A stretch of DNA of 64,000 nucleotides from Parasponia andersonii (GCA_002914805.1 JXTB01000321.1:173999-237998), one strand, 5' to 3'. Positions 1 through 11,333 are shown, counted from the first letter of the stretch. Translations and numbers: made by a program. The notes: generated from the sequence alone by a model not told the origin.

Positions 1-203
1 GTCCTTCCTTGATTTTCTCTATTAATATGCTATCGGGCCTGCTTAAGGCAGCCAGCTCCGCCTTTCTGCTTAGGGTATCTGCCACCACATTGGCCTTCCC
101 AGGCTTGTATTCAAGCTTTTAATATTCTGCTAAGAAGTCTTGCCACTGAGCTTACTTGGGACTCAACTTTTTCTGAGTTTGAAAGTAGCTTGTGGCTACA
201 TTG

Positions 204-1472
204 TCAGTCATGATCATGAAGTGTACCCAACAAGTAGTGTCGCCACACCCTTAGGCAATTTTTTTCTTGCACCGTGTAGCGTCTCTCGGTGTCATTGAAC
301 TTGCGACTTTCATAAGTAATTGGACGCCCTTCTTGCATTAGTACTCCGCCAATAGCAAAGTTAGAGGCATCCGTATATAGTTCATATGCCTTTGAGTGAT
401 CGGGTAAGCTAAGAATTGGGTCTACGCTTACTGCTCTCTTCAAGTCTTCGAATGGAACTTGACACTCAAGTATCCATTTCCAAAACTTATTCTTCTTAAG
501 CAGGTTAGTAAGTGGCATTGCTCTTGCTAAGTAGGACTTGATGAACTGCCTATAATAATTCACAAGTCTGAGGAAGGATCTTAACTCTGGCACCTTCGTA
601 GGGGATTCCCACTCTTGGATGGCTTGTATCTTGGCTTCATCCATTAGAAGTGTTCCATCTTTTATCTTATGTCCTAAGAATATCACTTCCTCTTGGGCGA
701 AAGTGCATTTCTTCTTCTTGATAAATAGTTGGTTTTCCCTCAAGATTTCGAACACCTTCCTCAAATGTTCTAGGTGCTCTTCTATAGTCTTGCTATAGAT
801 AACTATATCATCAAGATAGACTACCATGAACTGATCGAGATAGGGATGGAATAACTTATTCATGAGGGTGCAAAAGGTTGTAGGTACAATGGTAAGACTA
901 AATGGCATGATTAAGAATTCATAAGCACCATACCTTGTCACGCACGTGGTCTTGGACTCATCCCCCTCTGCTATGCGCACTTGGTAGTACCCTGAGCATA
1001 GATTAAGCTGTGAGAAATATCTAGCATTCTTAAGTTGATCGAACAAGTCAGTAATAAGCAAGATGGGGTACTTGTTCTTTACCGTCACCTTATTAAGAGC
1101 CCGGTAATCAATGCATATCCTTAGTGAGCCATCTTTCTTTTTCTGGAACAACACCAGGGCACTGAAAGGAGCTTTAGAGGGCCTGATGAAATCCGTATCA
1201 AGCAACTCCTTTAGTTGTTTCCAGAGTTTCGCTAACTTCAGAGGAGCCATTCGATAGGGACTCATTGCAAGTGGCCCCGTGCCTAGCTCAAGCTCGATTT
1301 TATGATCCATCTCCCTCCTAGGTAAAAGTTTCTTGGGCAGGGCGTCAGGCATCACATCTTGGAAATCATCCAAGATAATTTGTACCTCCATGGGCAGGTT
1401 AACTTGAGGTTCCAGCTCTCCATCATCGTGCTCCTTTAGGATGGCTAAGTAACTCTCCTCCTCTCTTCTCAT
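204..1472 (-). pseudogene. gypsy reverse transcriptase and RNase H block
   Basis: This open stretch of about 422 residues carries the gypsy RT core. DGSLRICIDYRALN is a fingers motif, YLDDIVIYS contains the YxDD catalytic box, and FLGHKI and the LRSFLRLVNYYRQFI segment are typical of the thumb. It runs into an RNase H start (LYTDASNFAIGGVL). Copying of the RNA genome inside the virus-like particle would be its role. Integrase is not visible and would lie beyond the left edge. It is part of the broken element at 1-3994. Confidence 0.88.
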
Positions 1473-1679
1473 GCCATTCTTGAATTGAAGTGCAGAGAGT
1501 ATTTTATTTCATGCTTTTGTGAACCGCTCCATTGGTACCACACAAGTTTTTTCACCATCCATGATGCATATAGAGTTGGCAAAAAGAACAGAGAATGCCC
1601 GCACTACATCAAGGAATTTCAAATCAAGCACTACTGCAAAATCATCCATTGACACCACTGATAAGTCGATTTGGACAGC

Positions 1680-2270
1680 TCATGCACCTAGGTTAGCCTT
1701 AATATCATGAGTAACCCCATGGATACGGTGTGCTACTGAGTTCACTGCCTTGAGGGAGCCTCCTCCATTGGACACCGTTAAGCACAACCGCCTAGCTTCC
1801 TCAATAAAAGCGAAGTTATAAGATTTACCCGTGTCAACCAAGGCTTTAGTGGCTTTGCCATTGATTGTTGCATCCATAAAAAGTAGGCCCTTAGCTTGTG
1901 ACATAGGGGCCGATCGCAAGGCATTTAGGAGTTACAAGGAACCAACATGTGCACCACCATCTTCTCTATCACCTCCTTCTTGACTTAGTTCGGAGGCAAT
2001 TAAGGCATTGAGAGCTTTCTTCTTAGGACACTCGCATGCCCAATGTGGCCTATCGCAGCACTTGACTCTTGGCTTGGAGAAGTCACGGTCTTCCTTCTCT
2101 TTGCCCTTGTCTTTGTGCCTGTAGGAGGAATTATCTTTGTTCCATTTTCCTCCTTTTGTTTGCTCTCTCCCACTCTTTACTCCACCACCCTTCTTGTCTT
2201 TGGCCTTAGAAGGATCCTTGTTGGTAGAGTAATCAACAAGGCTCTCGGCTACTACAATAGTATCGGCCAA
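1680..2270 (-). pseudogene. gypsy zinc knuckle and aspartic protease block
   Basis: Two adjacent open stretches. The first (1932-2270) is lysine-rich and ends in a CCHC-like knuckle (CCDRPHWACECPKKKALNAL), the nucleic-acid-binding end of gag. The second (1680-1919) shows a retropepsin-like segment, KATKALVDTGKSYNF, where DTG is the catalytic triad of LTR-element proteases. The order gag, knuckle, protease, RT matches Ty3/gypsy. Confidence 0.75.
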
Positions 2271-2273
2271 GTC

Positions 2274-3160
2274 CTAGATGCCACGGCACTTGAGCTCTAA
2301 CTTGGCCCAGTTCTGAAGACCATCTATGAACAAGAATAGAGCATCTTTATCTGAAGTGTCAAGGACTTTGAGCAAGAGTGTGGTAAATTCTTTCACGTAG
2401 TCTCTAATACTACCAGATTGTTTGAGGCGGCAAATACGGCCTCTCACCTCCTCTTCGGCATTCTCGAGGAAGAATTGCCATTTTAGCTCTCTTTTGAAGT
2501 CATCAAAGGTGGCTATAGTGCACACCCCTCGTTGCATCTCCCCGTGTCTCTGCCTCCACCATAACATAGCGGTATCGGTTAGATTCAAGGCAGCATTACG
2601 AATTTTACCGGCATCGTCCGTCACACCGGTGGCCTCAAAGTATTGTTCGAGTTCCCATAGGAAGTTCTCAACTTCTCTAACATTGCGAGTACCATTGAAG
2701 GTCTTTGGTTTAGGTACCTCAACCTTCCTTGCCTCAATGGTTGTTTTGGTGGTCACCCCCGTGGCCACCGCTCGCTTGTACAAAGCAAGATCACCGCCCA
2801 TCTCATCTATTCTAAGTAAAATATTACTGAGTTCTCTTTGGAAGAGATCTCGTACTTGGCAATCTCCGAATGAAGGGACTCGATCTCGCACCTTAAGTCG
2901 GCCTCTAGCCCACCAAGCACATCTTTGATGCCGCTGTAGATCTCCACATCCTCGGTCTCCAAACCGTCGTAATGGTCATCTAGATCGTCTACATACTCGC
3001 CCAACGTGCCCAAGTTGGACTCTAGTTAGGACACTCTAGCCTCCAAGCTAGTCACCACGTCCCTCAACTTACCGGAAGTAGCACTCTTCTTCCCTTCATC
3101 ACGCCCATGATCAGAAGCACTAACTTCAACAGGTTCAGAAGTTGTTGCCATAGTCTTCAT
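2274..3160 (-). pseudogene. gypsy gag (capsid) block
   Basis: The stretch at 2274-2891 matches plant gypsy gag: a PKPKTFNGTRNVREVENFLWE segment, then MLWWRQRHGE and FDDFKRELKWQF, typical of the retrotransposon gag domain. The upstream part (to about 3160) is acidic and could be coiled-coil. It would form the particle shell. It belongs to the fossil at 1-3994. Confidence 0.8.
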
Positions 3161-3195
3161 TTAGATAATGGAACCACCAAGATATAATGAGAAAC

Positions 3196-3214
3196 CAAAG
3201 CTCTGATATCATGC
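3196..3214 (-). other. primer-binding site of the gypsy element
   Basis: On the minus strand, just inside the 5' LTR, the sequence reads TGATATCAGAGCTTTGG. This is one base off the TGGTATCAGAGC site complementary to initiator-Met tRNA used by many plant LTR elements. Confidence 0.75.
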
Positions 3215-3994
3215 TGTCACAACCTTAGCCTTAAACTAGACAATCGTGCAGCACTTAGTACAGTCCGTCACACTAAGTCAGCCTACCAATACTCAAGAAA
3301 AGAACTTAGAGTAAGCTTTTAAGAAAAAGTGGTAAGGATGAAAGAGTTTAAATGAATGAAAGCTTTGTATTACTCTTAGAATACTTAGAACTCTCACAAA
3401 TGAGACTTGTATACAAATGAACCCAAGGGGACCTTTATATAGGCAAAGCCTAAATTAACCAACGGTTGTGATCGTGCCAAGTGGCATGATCTTACAAAGG
3501 GTCTAAATTATTCTCAACTAAAGTTATAATATCTACAAAGACATTTACATAGAGAATTCTAGAACAAAACAGAGTCTAGATCCTTCAAAGAGGTTCACCC
3601 ACCATCTTGGCTCTTCTAAGTCATTCTAGGAGCTTCTAGGACTGTCTAACCCATCTAGCATCATCTGACCTTATTTAAGCCTTTTAGGACTTAGTAGTAC
3701 TAACTAGAGTCTTCTAGCATGGCCAAGACCTCTCTTGATCACTCTAGAAGTGTCCACCACATTCTAGGGTCTTCCTCAATCTTTTTGGGTAAGCAGTATA
3801 TATAGAGGACCTTAGAGCCATAAGCAACAATATTTGGATTTCTGAGAGCCAAATGAGCGGGGTGTAATATCTAGCTTGTAATCAATAGAATAATAAGTGA
3901 AAAAGAAGTAGAGACTTCACAATCCCGTTTTGAATTTCACACAAACATTCTTCGAATTACAAAGGAAAGAAAACTTTTCCTCTGAAACCTGACA
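3215..3994 (-). repeat. 5' LTR of the gypsy element (780 bp)
   Basis: The LTR is bounded by TGTCA...TGACA inverted ends, with the primer site on its inner side and RDR1 coding sequence on its outer side. It contains a TATA-like stretch (ctttatatagg at about 3430) in a position suited to LTR transcription on the minus strand. The boundaries rest on the terminal repeats and on the exact resumption of RDR1 homology at 3995. Confidence 0.82.
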
Positions 3995-4318
3995 TCCGAA
4001 GTGAAATGTTATGTCTTCCATATTGTATAGGAAGGGCTTTCACTTCGGAACAATTTCGATGTTCAGCTCCTGAGCTTGTAGATACGAGCCGTCATACCAT
4101 AGCTCTTGATTCTCTGCCATGGAAAGTATAGTTCCATCGCTTTCAGAGTCATTGAATTGAATCTCGGCATGTGTCCTTGACTTAATCTTGTATTTTCCAA
4201 CCTCAACAGCAGAAACAGTTCCTTCTCCAGTATATTGCTCCAGAAAATTCTTCACAGCTTCAGGGAGCTCAACAGAAGAAAATCCATACAACTGAATTTT
4301 CTTTCCCACTCTGCACAA
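3995..4318 (-). pseudogene. RDR1: RNA-dependent RNA polymerase 1, first coding exon, disrupted
   Basis: The minus-strand translation (VGKKIQLYGF, then EAVKNFLEQYTGEGTV, YDGSYLQAQELNIEIV) matches the N-terminal RNA-binding region of plant RDR1. RDR1 makes double-stranded RNA from viral and other RNAs for antiviral silencing. A TGA at 4040-4042 stops the frame after about 92 codons. The frame then continues for 15 more recognisable codons (KPFLYNMEDITFHFG) up to 3995, where the gypsy LTR begins. The usual start ATG before GKxIQ reads GTG here; an ATG three codons upstream could serve. A splice acceptor (CTTCAG) lies at about 4320. The catalytic C-terminal part would lie left of the window. With a stop, a doubtful start and a 3.9-kb-plus insertion, this copy is almost surely dead. 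A functional paralogue elsewhere is possible. Confidence 0.85.
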
Positions 4319-4320
4319 CT

Positions 4321-5190
4321 GAAGTTAAAACTATATTTTAGCAAACAGTACATAGCAAAGTAAAGGCATCATTATTTTGTTAGTATCAATTTTGTTAACA
4401 ATGTTATTATGTATTATAAATGCATGAAAATCTATGAACTGAAGATCAAATTATTGAGTGAGAAACTAAACGAGATGGATTAAGAAACAGGGCATATTAA
4501 ATCACATCTAATTAAGAGACAGATTTTCTGTCTAAATATCACATATCTAGATCTCTGTCACACATTATTTATAAATCAGGAGAAAGCTCTGTCCCATCTG
4601 AAATCTCATTAAAATAAAAAGACTTTTCTTTTCTTGAAAATAAATAAATAAAAAGAAAAGAAGAAGAAACATAACAAGAATAAAAAGAAGCAACAAGACG
4701 AAAGCAAGGCTTTGTTACCTCATTATGAACATTGACCGTTGTAGAGCTTATACACTCAAATTTTCTCTTGAAAATTTTCATGCTGCTAAGATGGAATTAA
4801 AAGGGAAAAAAAAAAATAGGTTGTAAGTGGCGATTACAAATTAAATAGCGCAAAAGCTATAAAACATCCCAAAAAACACACGGTCTTTGCGATCATTTTC
4901 TTTTATAATGTGTTATTTGTTAGGTTGAATAAATCAGTCATTGTAGGAATCATGTGTTGATGTCGTGGCTATCCTTTAGAGAAGACGACTCCTACTATAA
5001 ATTTATAATGGGTTACATAATAGGAATTCTGTAGTAGCTTAGGAATCTTAGACCCTGGTGTTATAAGACTTTAGATGTATTTGCGATAGGCTACGACTTT
5101 AGCCAATTGATATGGACGTGTATAATTACATCTCATGGGAATAAGACGTATGTGAGGGGGTGAGCGAGATTAAGTAAGAACCAGCAATGT
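4321..5190 (-). other. RDR1 upstream region with a possible 5' UTR exon
   Basis: No confident gene. On the minus strand a possible non-coding first exon ends at 4719 with the donor AATGAG/GTAACA. It could splice to the acceptor at about 4320, giving an intron of some 400 bp in front of RDR1. A short open stretch at 4569-4781 resembles no known protein. The rest is AT-rich. Confidence 0.3.
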
Positions 5191-5194
5191 AATC

Positions 5195-5395
5195 TAACGT
5201 GGTTTATAATTAAGCCCAAAAAGAAGGTTTAGGCCAAGACCCAAATAGAATCAAGTAGTTTCGCTTTTTTTGTTTTAGTGAGTTACCTAAAGTTATAGCA
5301 ATTATGATGAGCATATGTATGCTTTATGTGAAGAAGTGAATTGTAAACCGCGCCCTTGGAATGGGCAGCCGCACCGTTGGATTGGCTTGCTAGGT
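5195..5395 (+). repeat. dispersed direct repeat, copy 1
   Basis: It shares many blocks with 11177-11333 in the same orientation, including ttataattaagcccaaa, ggccaagacc, agttacctaaag and gaagaagtgaattgta. Copy 1 has small extra segments. The pair may be remnants of the two ends of one old element, or two insertions of one family. Confidence 0.55.
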
Positions 5396-5669
5396 GCTGT
5401 AGTTGCTCCTTTTTTGCAGTCATATGAAAGAGTTTTGTTTAGGGTTGCCGTATTTAATATCCCCATATAATTGTTTTTTTCCTCTTCTTAGTTTGCGAGA
5501 ATTTGGTGCAAATAAGTTTTTATATCTCTATGTGGATGTAGGCCAAAAATTGAACCATGATAAATCTTGGTGTCGGTTGTGATTTTTTGTTATTTATATT
5601 TTTTTGTACATCAAATGTTGGCTTGAAAATCGAAGGTTATAAAAAATTTCTCAAAACAATTTGAAGTGC

Positions 5670-7340
5670 ATAATATTATTCATTAAAAACAAAAAATATA
5701 AAGAGATTAGAACCAAATTCAATACCTCTAGAAAAGCTTATTAGCAGATCTTTATTTTTCTATCTTATAAATTATGATCTTCCAATTCAAGATTCCAACA
5801 TAATAAATAATGTGTGGACGTTACAAATAGCTTTCTTAAACTCATACTTTTAAGATCTTACAATATTCTAATACATGATATTACAAGCTTTTATTCTAGA
5901 GAGAATAGAGAAGCATTTGTTCTAGAGAGGATGGAGAAGATACTCTTCTATTCTCTCTAGGAAAAAAAATACATATATTTAATTAATCAAATTAATTAAA
6001 ATTATTTAAAGAAAAACATTTAGACTTATATACGTGACTTACCCATTTAATAGGTTTAAACGTTTTTCTTATATTTTTATTTATATTTTCCCAATTTTAT
6101 ATTATGTAATTTTCTCATAATTACTATTTTCTAATTCATAATTTAAATTCATTGGGAAACTTATCTCTCCATAAATTCAAATTAATTAATTAATTAATAA
6201 TTATTATTAATTATAATATATTGGGGATAAACAATTTATTTGGATATATAATAAAGTGTGTAATAAAAGACAATACTTTAAAATCCAATACGGTGTTTAT
6301 TAGGGGTGGCATTAGGATCTATGGACCTATAATTCAAGTTCCAATCAATTTTAACAATTAATTAAACTTTTTAATTAGTATGTCTAATTTATTAATTTCA
6401 GTATTATTACACTAAAAATTTAAAAAAGCACCCTTGAAATTATAAAATTGATTCACTCAGAAAATAATGAGTAATCCTTCAATTTAATCATTATATGTAG
6501 TTCAATCCTTCATAGACGATTCATAACTAGATCTAAGTCAATATTCTGTTTACCTCTCTAATTACATATTTATCCTTGTGTTCTATTAATTCTCTAATGA
6601 ATATTTAATTTATAAATCTATTATAAATTGAGGATTCAAATTGTTCAAGTCTTGAATTAATATACAAGAAAATCATCTTTCTGGCTTCCTTTTAGAAGGA
6701 ATAGATTCTATATCTGTAAATTACATTCCCAGTTATCTATCTTATTATGCTCTCAAGACACAAGTAATTCGATATGTTTAAAAACAACTTTTAACAAGTA
6801 TGTTAAAAAAATATATTGCTATAAATAGGAGTCTATAACTATTCAGAATTAAGATTGATCCACATATGATCATCTAATGACATTATTTGAACTCTCAACA
6901 ATCAATAAAATTTATATGAGATTTGAATTATGTGTAGTCCAATTCTATATAATCGTATTATATAAAGTAACTCTAGAATTAAGATTGATCAACATATGAT
7001 CATCTAGTGACATTATTTAAACTCTCAACAATCAATAGAATTTGAGATCCAAATTATGTGTAGTCCAGTCTTATATAATCATATTATATAAAGTACCTCT
7101 ATTACGATATTACTATATTAATAGTTCAGATAAGACTATTACATTCTCAATTTAATGGATTTTACTAATAATATTTAATTAAAAATCTCATACTTTAATT
7201 AATTATTATGAACTATGTTTAGTTTATTATCCTTAAATTTAATCATCATATATATAATACTTATATACTAAATTCATGGTCACATTAATAAACTAGGAAT
7301 TTTCCAATATTTCTAAGACATACAAAATATGTAAAATTTC
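5670..7340 (-). mobile_element. LTR of a copia-like family, probably solo, antisense
   Basis: The reverse complement aligns along most of its length with 53691-55138 on the plus strand. Shared blocks include gagtttaaataatgtcacta, gatgatcatatg, agttatagactcc and gaaagatgattttcttgt. Neither copy is followed by a primer site or internal genes, so both look like solo LTRs or remnants. This copy is longer because of an internal tandem duplication and an extended AT-rich 3' part. The edges are approximate. The copia assignment is from general resemblance only. Confidence 0.6.
6847..7103. repeat. tandem duplication, about 128 bp x 2, inside the LTR
   Basis: The block from gaattaagattgatccacat to tataaagtaactctag is followed directly by a second, slightly diverged copy. 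The related LTR at 53691-55138 has only one copy, so the duplication arose in this lineage. Confidence 0.8.
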
Positions 7341-8756
7341 AAATTAAAAAATGTCATTTTATTTATTCAACAAAGTATCTAAAATTATAAGCTTTAAAGG
7401 CATCAACTTTAACATTAATTTGGTATTTGACATGACAAGTTAGTTATTTGTGCCTCCACTGGCACAAAAAGCTTCAAGTTCTTTAATTTGATTTTGGACT
7501 TATTCTTTGTCAAATTATTTTGGATTTTTGGCTTCTATAATAGTGACAATGATGAAGATATAAAGTTGCAAAATTTGTCATGACGAATGACTAGCCTTTG
7601 GTATGTCAAGATGCAAACCCTATTAATTCAACAAGGATTGCTTAAGGCCCTAAAAGGCAAGGTGTTTTTGCCAACATCACTATCGATTAGGTTATGGCTT
7701 TGGTTGGAAAGTCTATATTTGATTGGGTTCCTCACTAATTAGCTATTTTGAAGCAATATTGATACACTCTTTATATGTTAGTTTGTTGTCAGAAAATTAG
7801 AATATGTGACTTCTATGAGCCTTGTGTTTGTGGATCGTATTGTATATTCAAGTTTAGTTCCACAGTTTGTAGGATTAATTACAACACAATATATTGTATG
7901 TATTATGAAATTATGGGTTTTTATCCTAATTTTTTTTTCAGATGGTTCTTGATATTTTTTGACATTTAATGATAATAATGATAATAGTGTAAAATTTGGT
8001 GAAAGTGAATTCTACGAGAATGAATAGTGAGATACCATAGATAGTTAGACATTATACTATTTGGAAGACACCACAATAATTTTTGTCATAGAATATTTGA
8101 ATCACACTTTTTTGGTGAAAACTTGCTGCATACTTTCTTTTATTGATTTGCCAAAAGGCTTTTGGGTTAAAGCTGATAATTCCTACTATTTGATTAGATT
8201 TCCATCAACTGTATTTTATTTGAGGACTCCATTTGAGATATGCTTGTCAATTCTACTACTTTTAACTTGAAATTATTTGGTTATTTTACCTGTACTCATG
8301 TAAACGGTGGTATACTTGGGCGCATGACAATAATATTTTGCAGATTTAAGTTTTGGGTGAATGGCAATAGGGTGTGGTTTGTTAAGCTATTGTCTCCAAG
8401 TTTATTAATTATCAGAGTTGTTAAATTTGGTGGATTTTTCATCTTAGTTGATATACGGGAGTTAGTCATTGCAGATAATGATCCTAATATTTGTAAGCAA
8501 GTAGAGTTTCGAATTGAAATTTCTATCAAAACTTTTAATTCTATTACTTTGTTTGTCGTTAGTAGAGAAGAGATTGCCTTATTAGTATTGTTTTAGCAGT
8601 TGTAGACAAAGAACATGGTGTTTATAAACAAGTGGAGCTTCCAATTGAAACTTCTTTCAAAACTTTTGATTATATTATTTTGTTTGTCATTAGTAGAGAT
8701 GAAATTGCCCTATTGGTATGGGTTTTTAGAGTTAGTTCTTTTGTGCTAGCTGTGGC
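7341..8756 (+). other. unidentified coding-like relic
   Basis: No recognised gene. Several short open stretches lie on the plus strand (7775-7969, 8061-8270, 8240-8596, 8632-8841). The most protein-like is around 8340-8735, where two adjacent segments give similar translations (KQVEFRIEISIKTF and KQVELPIETSFKTF; VSREEIALLV and ISRDEIALLV). This sequence was once contiguous with 11014 onward, before the solo LTR inserted. It is possibly an old element; the family is unknown. Confidence 0.35.
8472..8735 (+). repeat. 131-bp coding-like tandem repeat, two copies
   Basis: Positions 8472-8604 and 8603-8735 align at a constant offset of 131 bp. The differences are largely conservative at protein level in the plus-strand translation. 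This suggests a duplication inside a once-translated sequence. Confidence 0.6.
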
Positions 8757-9381
8757 TATCATGCCCCATACCCGAGAATGTGCGTGGCATACCCATAAGA
8801 CAAAGTCCCATAGATATGCAAGGTATCTTTCTATAAACTAATATAATTAAGAATATTTAGTCTCTAATAAATACTAATATATAACATAAAATCCAATAAC
8901 TCTTATAAAGTCTCTAAATATTCAAAATAAACACTATACAATAGAAATTATAATCCAATAAATTTAAGATGATCAATCTTTTGAATCTTTACATTTTCTC
9001 AATCAAGATGAAGAAATTTCTCTCTTTGAACCATGATTCTTAATTACTACTAAATAAGTTCTCTCTTCGTTATACCTCTTAACTGATGATCTTTGAAACT
9101 TGGGAGGGAAAAATAGAAAGATGAGGTAGAAGTCCAGTAAGTACCCAGTAACCTTAACTAGCTGGATTAAGTATATATAAATCAAAATCATTAATTAATA
9201 TTTTTCATAATAATTTGATTTTAGAAATCAATACTTTTGAAAATATTCAAATCAAGTCGTTTAGTAAACAATTTCACAAAACAAGTAATAAGTTTCCAAA
9301 TCTGTTCTTTTGAATCCCTTTTTAGTCAATAATAATTTCAATTATACTTCTTTCTAATTTTTGGCGACTATGGCCATACTT

Positions 9382-9550
9382 AACTTCTGTGACTAGGTCC
9401 AAATCTGCCACAAATAACTTCTGTAGATGGAACTGAATCTACTACAAATAACCCCCGTAGCCGAGTCTGAATCTACTACATTTAACCCTATAGCTAAGTC
9501 AGTACTATCCACATATAATCCCTATAAATTGGGTCCACGTGTATAGTTAC
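9382..9550. repeat. 34-bp minisatellite, five units, inside the solo LTR
   Basis: The units start at 9382, 9416, 9450, 9484 and 9517, each beginning aact, aacc or aatc, with a shared core of the form ctactacaaat. The array is degenerate, which argues that it is old. Similar short repeats occur inside long LTRs of plant gypsy elements. Confidence 0.7.
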
Positions 9551-10749
9551 TGAAGAGAGTTTTAAAACACTTATTTACAATAATAAATCATAAACAATTT
9601 TACTTTCATCTTATTATAACATTGTAGTCATTCTAAAATAATTTTCTTGTAATTATGTTCAATAGTAATTCACATACTTGATTCATAATTTAGTATAAAA
9701 TATAGAATCATACTATTTTCACAAAAATTACGTTATTTCAGTAAAACAGATTTCTTTCAATAAATAGTCTTAATACCAAAATATATTTTTACTTGAAATC
9801 ACATATTAAAAAAAATATATTGTAAACATAATTCTATTAGAAATAATATAACAACAAAACATTTAGCTTTTTGATGAGAAAAACTACTAGAAAAGATCAA
9901 AGGTTACTTACCTCGTTTGCTTTTACCTATTTAACTAAAATAATCAACATAACTTTTCAAATACATATTACCACACAATTTATGTATAAGTATCACAACA
10001 ATAAAATCATACTCTAATTATACTAAAAGTATTGACTACTTTTTGCCCATGTATCTTTTATAATTAACTTCATAGCTATTCCCAAAAATGTCAATTTCTT
10101 ACGACTCATAACAATTCTAACATCTCTCTAAAAATCACCAAATTTAGAAAACATGTTCCACAATTCATAAGGTCCTAAAAGTACCAAGAATGTGGTTATA
10201 GGGTCCATAGGTATGCCCTGCATAGTCAGATAAGCTGCAGCCACATCTTACCCAAAGTACTCAAAGTTTTATATTTTTTTTTTCAGATTCATAGTACTTA
10301 CTTCAATTGGCTATAATTCTCTAGTTATAAGTCTGTTTTTGACAAATTATATACTTTTGGAAAGCTAATTATTTCATTCATACCAAACATGACCTAATCA
10401 AACTAGTAAAAATCCCTGAAAAGCTAGTCGGAATCTCTGTTGCATTTTTTTATATCTTAGCCTAGAACTCAAAAATTCATAACTTTCTATTTATCCAACT
10501 AAATTACTTAAAATTTGTCTTATTTAAATCTTAATATCAATAGGCTTCATATTCTATCAGATTCTTCCTCATATTTTATAAATAATTTATGAGTAATTCA
10601 AAACTCTAATCTTAAATATTCAATCTCAATCCTAAAGTCAAACTAATACACAAAACTTAATTGGTTAAGAGTTTATTACCTTAGGAGTGAGTCTCAATAA
10701 TCTATGATAATGGTCTCTTCATCATCTTATTCTTTTTAAAACATGCATA

Positions 10750-10753
<4 letters not shown>

Positions 10754-10820
<67 letters not shown>
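10754..10820. repeat. (CT)n microsatellite
   Basis: About 33 uninterrupted TC dinucleotides within the solo LTR. It is likely polymorphic in length. Confidence 0.97.
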
Positions 10821-10821
<1 letters not shown>

Positions 10822-11176
10822 GAGCGTATGTATAAATTGAGCTTTAAGTTTTCTTAAAGTGATAGTTATCTAATTACTAAAGTAATCCCTAATAACCACT
10901 ACTAACTAAGGGCTATATATTCTTTGCTTTTATCTATTAAATTATTTATACAATATAAATAAATTATATATATAATTGCTCTTTTTTTTTTATTTATAGG
11001 TTGTCACAGTGGCAATTATAGTAATCAAACTATATGCTACTTGGAAGTCCTATTATTATTTAAACTTATTTGGTATTACAAATTATGATTAGCCCTTCAG
11101 GATTTTGGAAGAAATTATGGAGCAGTTTTAGTATTTTGGATATGGTTTAATTTTACGCCAAGACGGAGATAGTTGG

Positions 11177-11333
11177 AACGTGACTTATAATTTAGCCCAA
11201 AAGAAAGTTTGGCCAAGGCCCGAATAGAGTTGAGTAGTTTCCCTTTCTTTATTTTAGTCAGTTATCTAAAGTTTATAGTAATTATTGAAGAAGTGAATTG
11301 TACAGCTACACCTGTTGGAATGGATTGGACGTG
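11177..11333 (+). repeat. dispersed direct repeat, copy 2
   Basis: Partner of 5195-5395 (aacgtgacttataatttagc, ggccaaggcccgaatag, gaagaagtgaattgta). It is diverged but clearly related, in the same orientation and about 6 kb away. The space between contains two younger LTR insertions. Confidence 0.55.

Larger units (their letters stand above)
1..3994 (-). mobile_element. Ty3/gypsy LTR retrotransposon, 5' part only
   Basis: The element is read on the minus strand, and its 3' part lies beyond the left edge. From right to left it shows a 5' LTR (3215-3994), a tRNA-iMet-type primer site, gag, a CCHC zinc knuckle, protease and reverse transcriptase/RNase H. The gene order and the RT motifs place it in Ty3/gypsy. 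It looks chromovirus-like, but the exact lineage is not decided. The reading frame is broken in several places, so it is a fossil. It is inserted in the first coding exon of RDR1. The host-side flank next to the LTR is tccga, and a matching copy would be expected at the unseen left end. No second LTR is in the window, so its age cannot be judged. Confidence 0.9.
8757..11008 (-). mobile_element. solo LTR, probably Ty3/gypsy, with perfect target duplication
   Basis: The element is flanked on both sides by the same five bases, gtggc (8752-8756 and 11009-11013). On the minus strand it starts TGTGACAACC and ends GGGGCATGATA, close to the TG...CA ends of gypsy LTRs. There are no internal genes or primer site between the flanks, so a single LTR was left by recombination between the two original ones. 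At about 2.25 kb it is a long LTR. It holds a 34-bp minisatellite and a long (CT)n tract. Confidence 0.72.

Noticed and set aside
4569-4781. Minus-strand frame of 70 codons upstream of RDR1
   Set aside because: No similarity to any known protein. It is better explained as a leader exon running into an intron with GT at 4718.
9382-9550. CRISPR-like array of 34-bp units
   Set aside because: The units are directly adjacent with no unique spacers, inside a plant LTR. It is a minisatellite.
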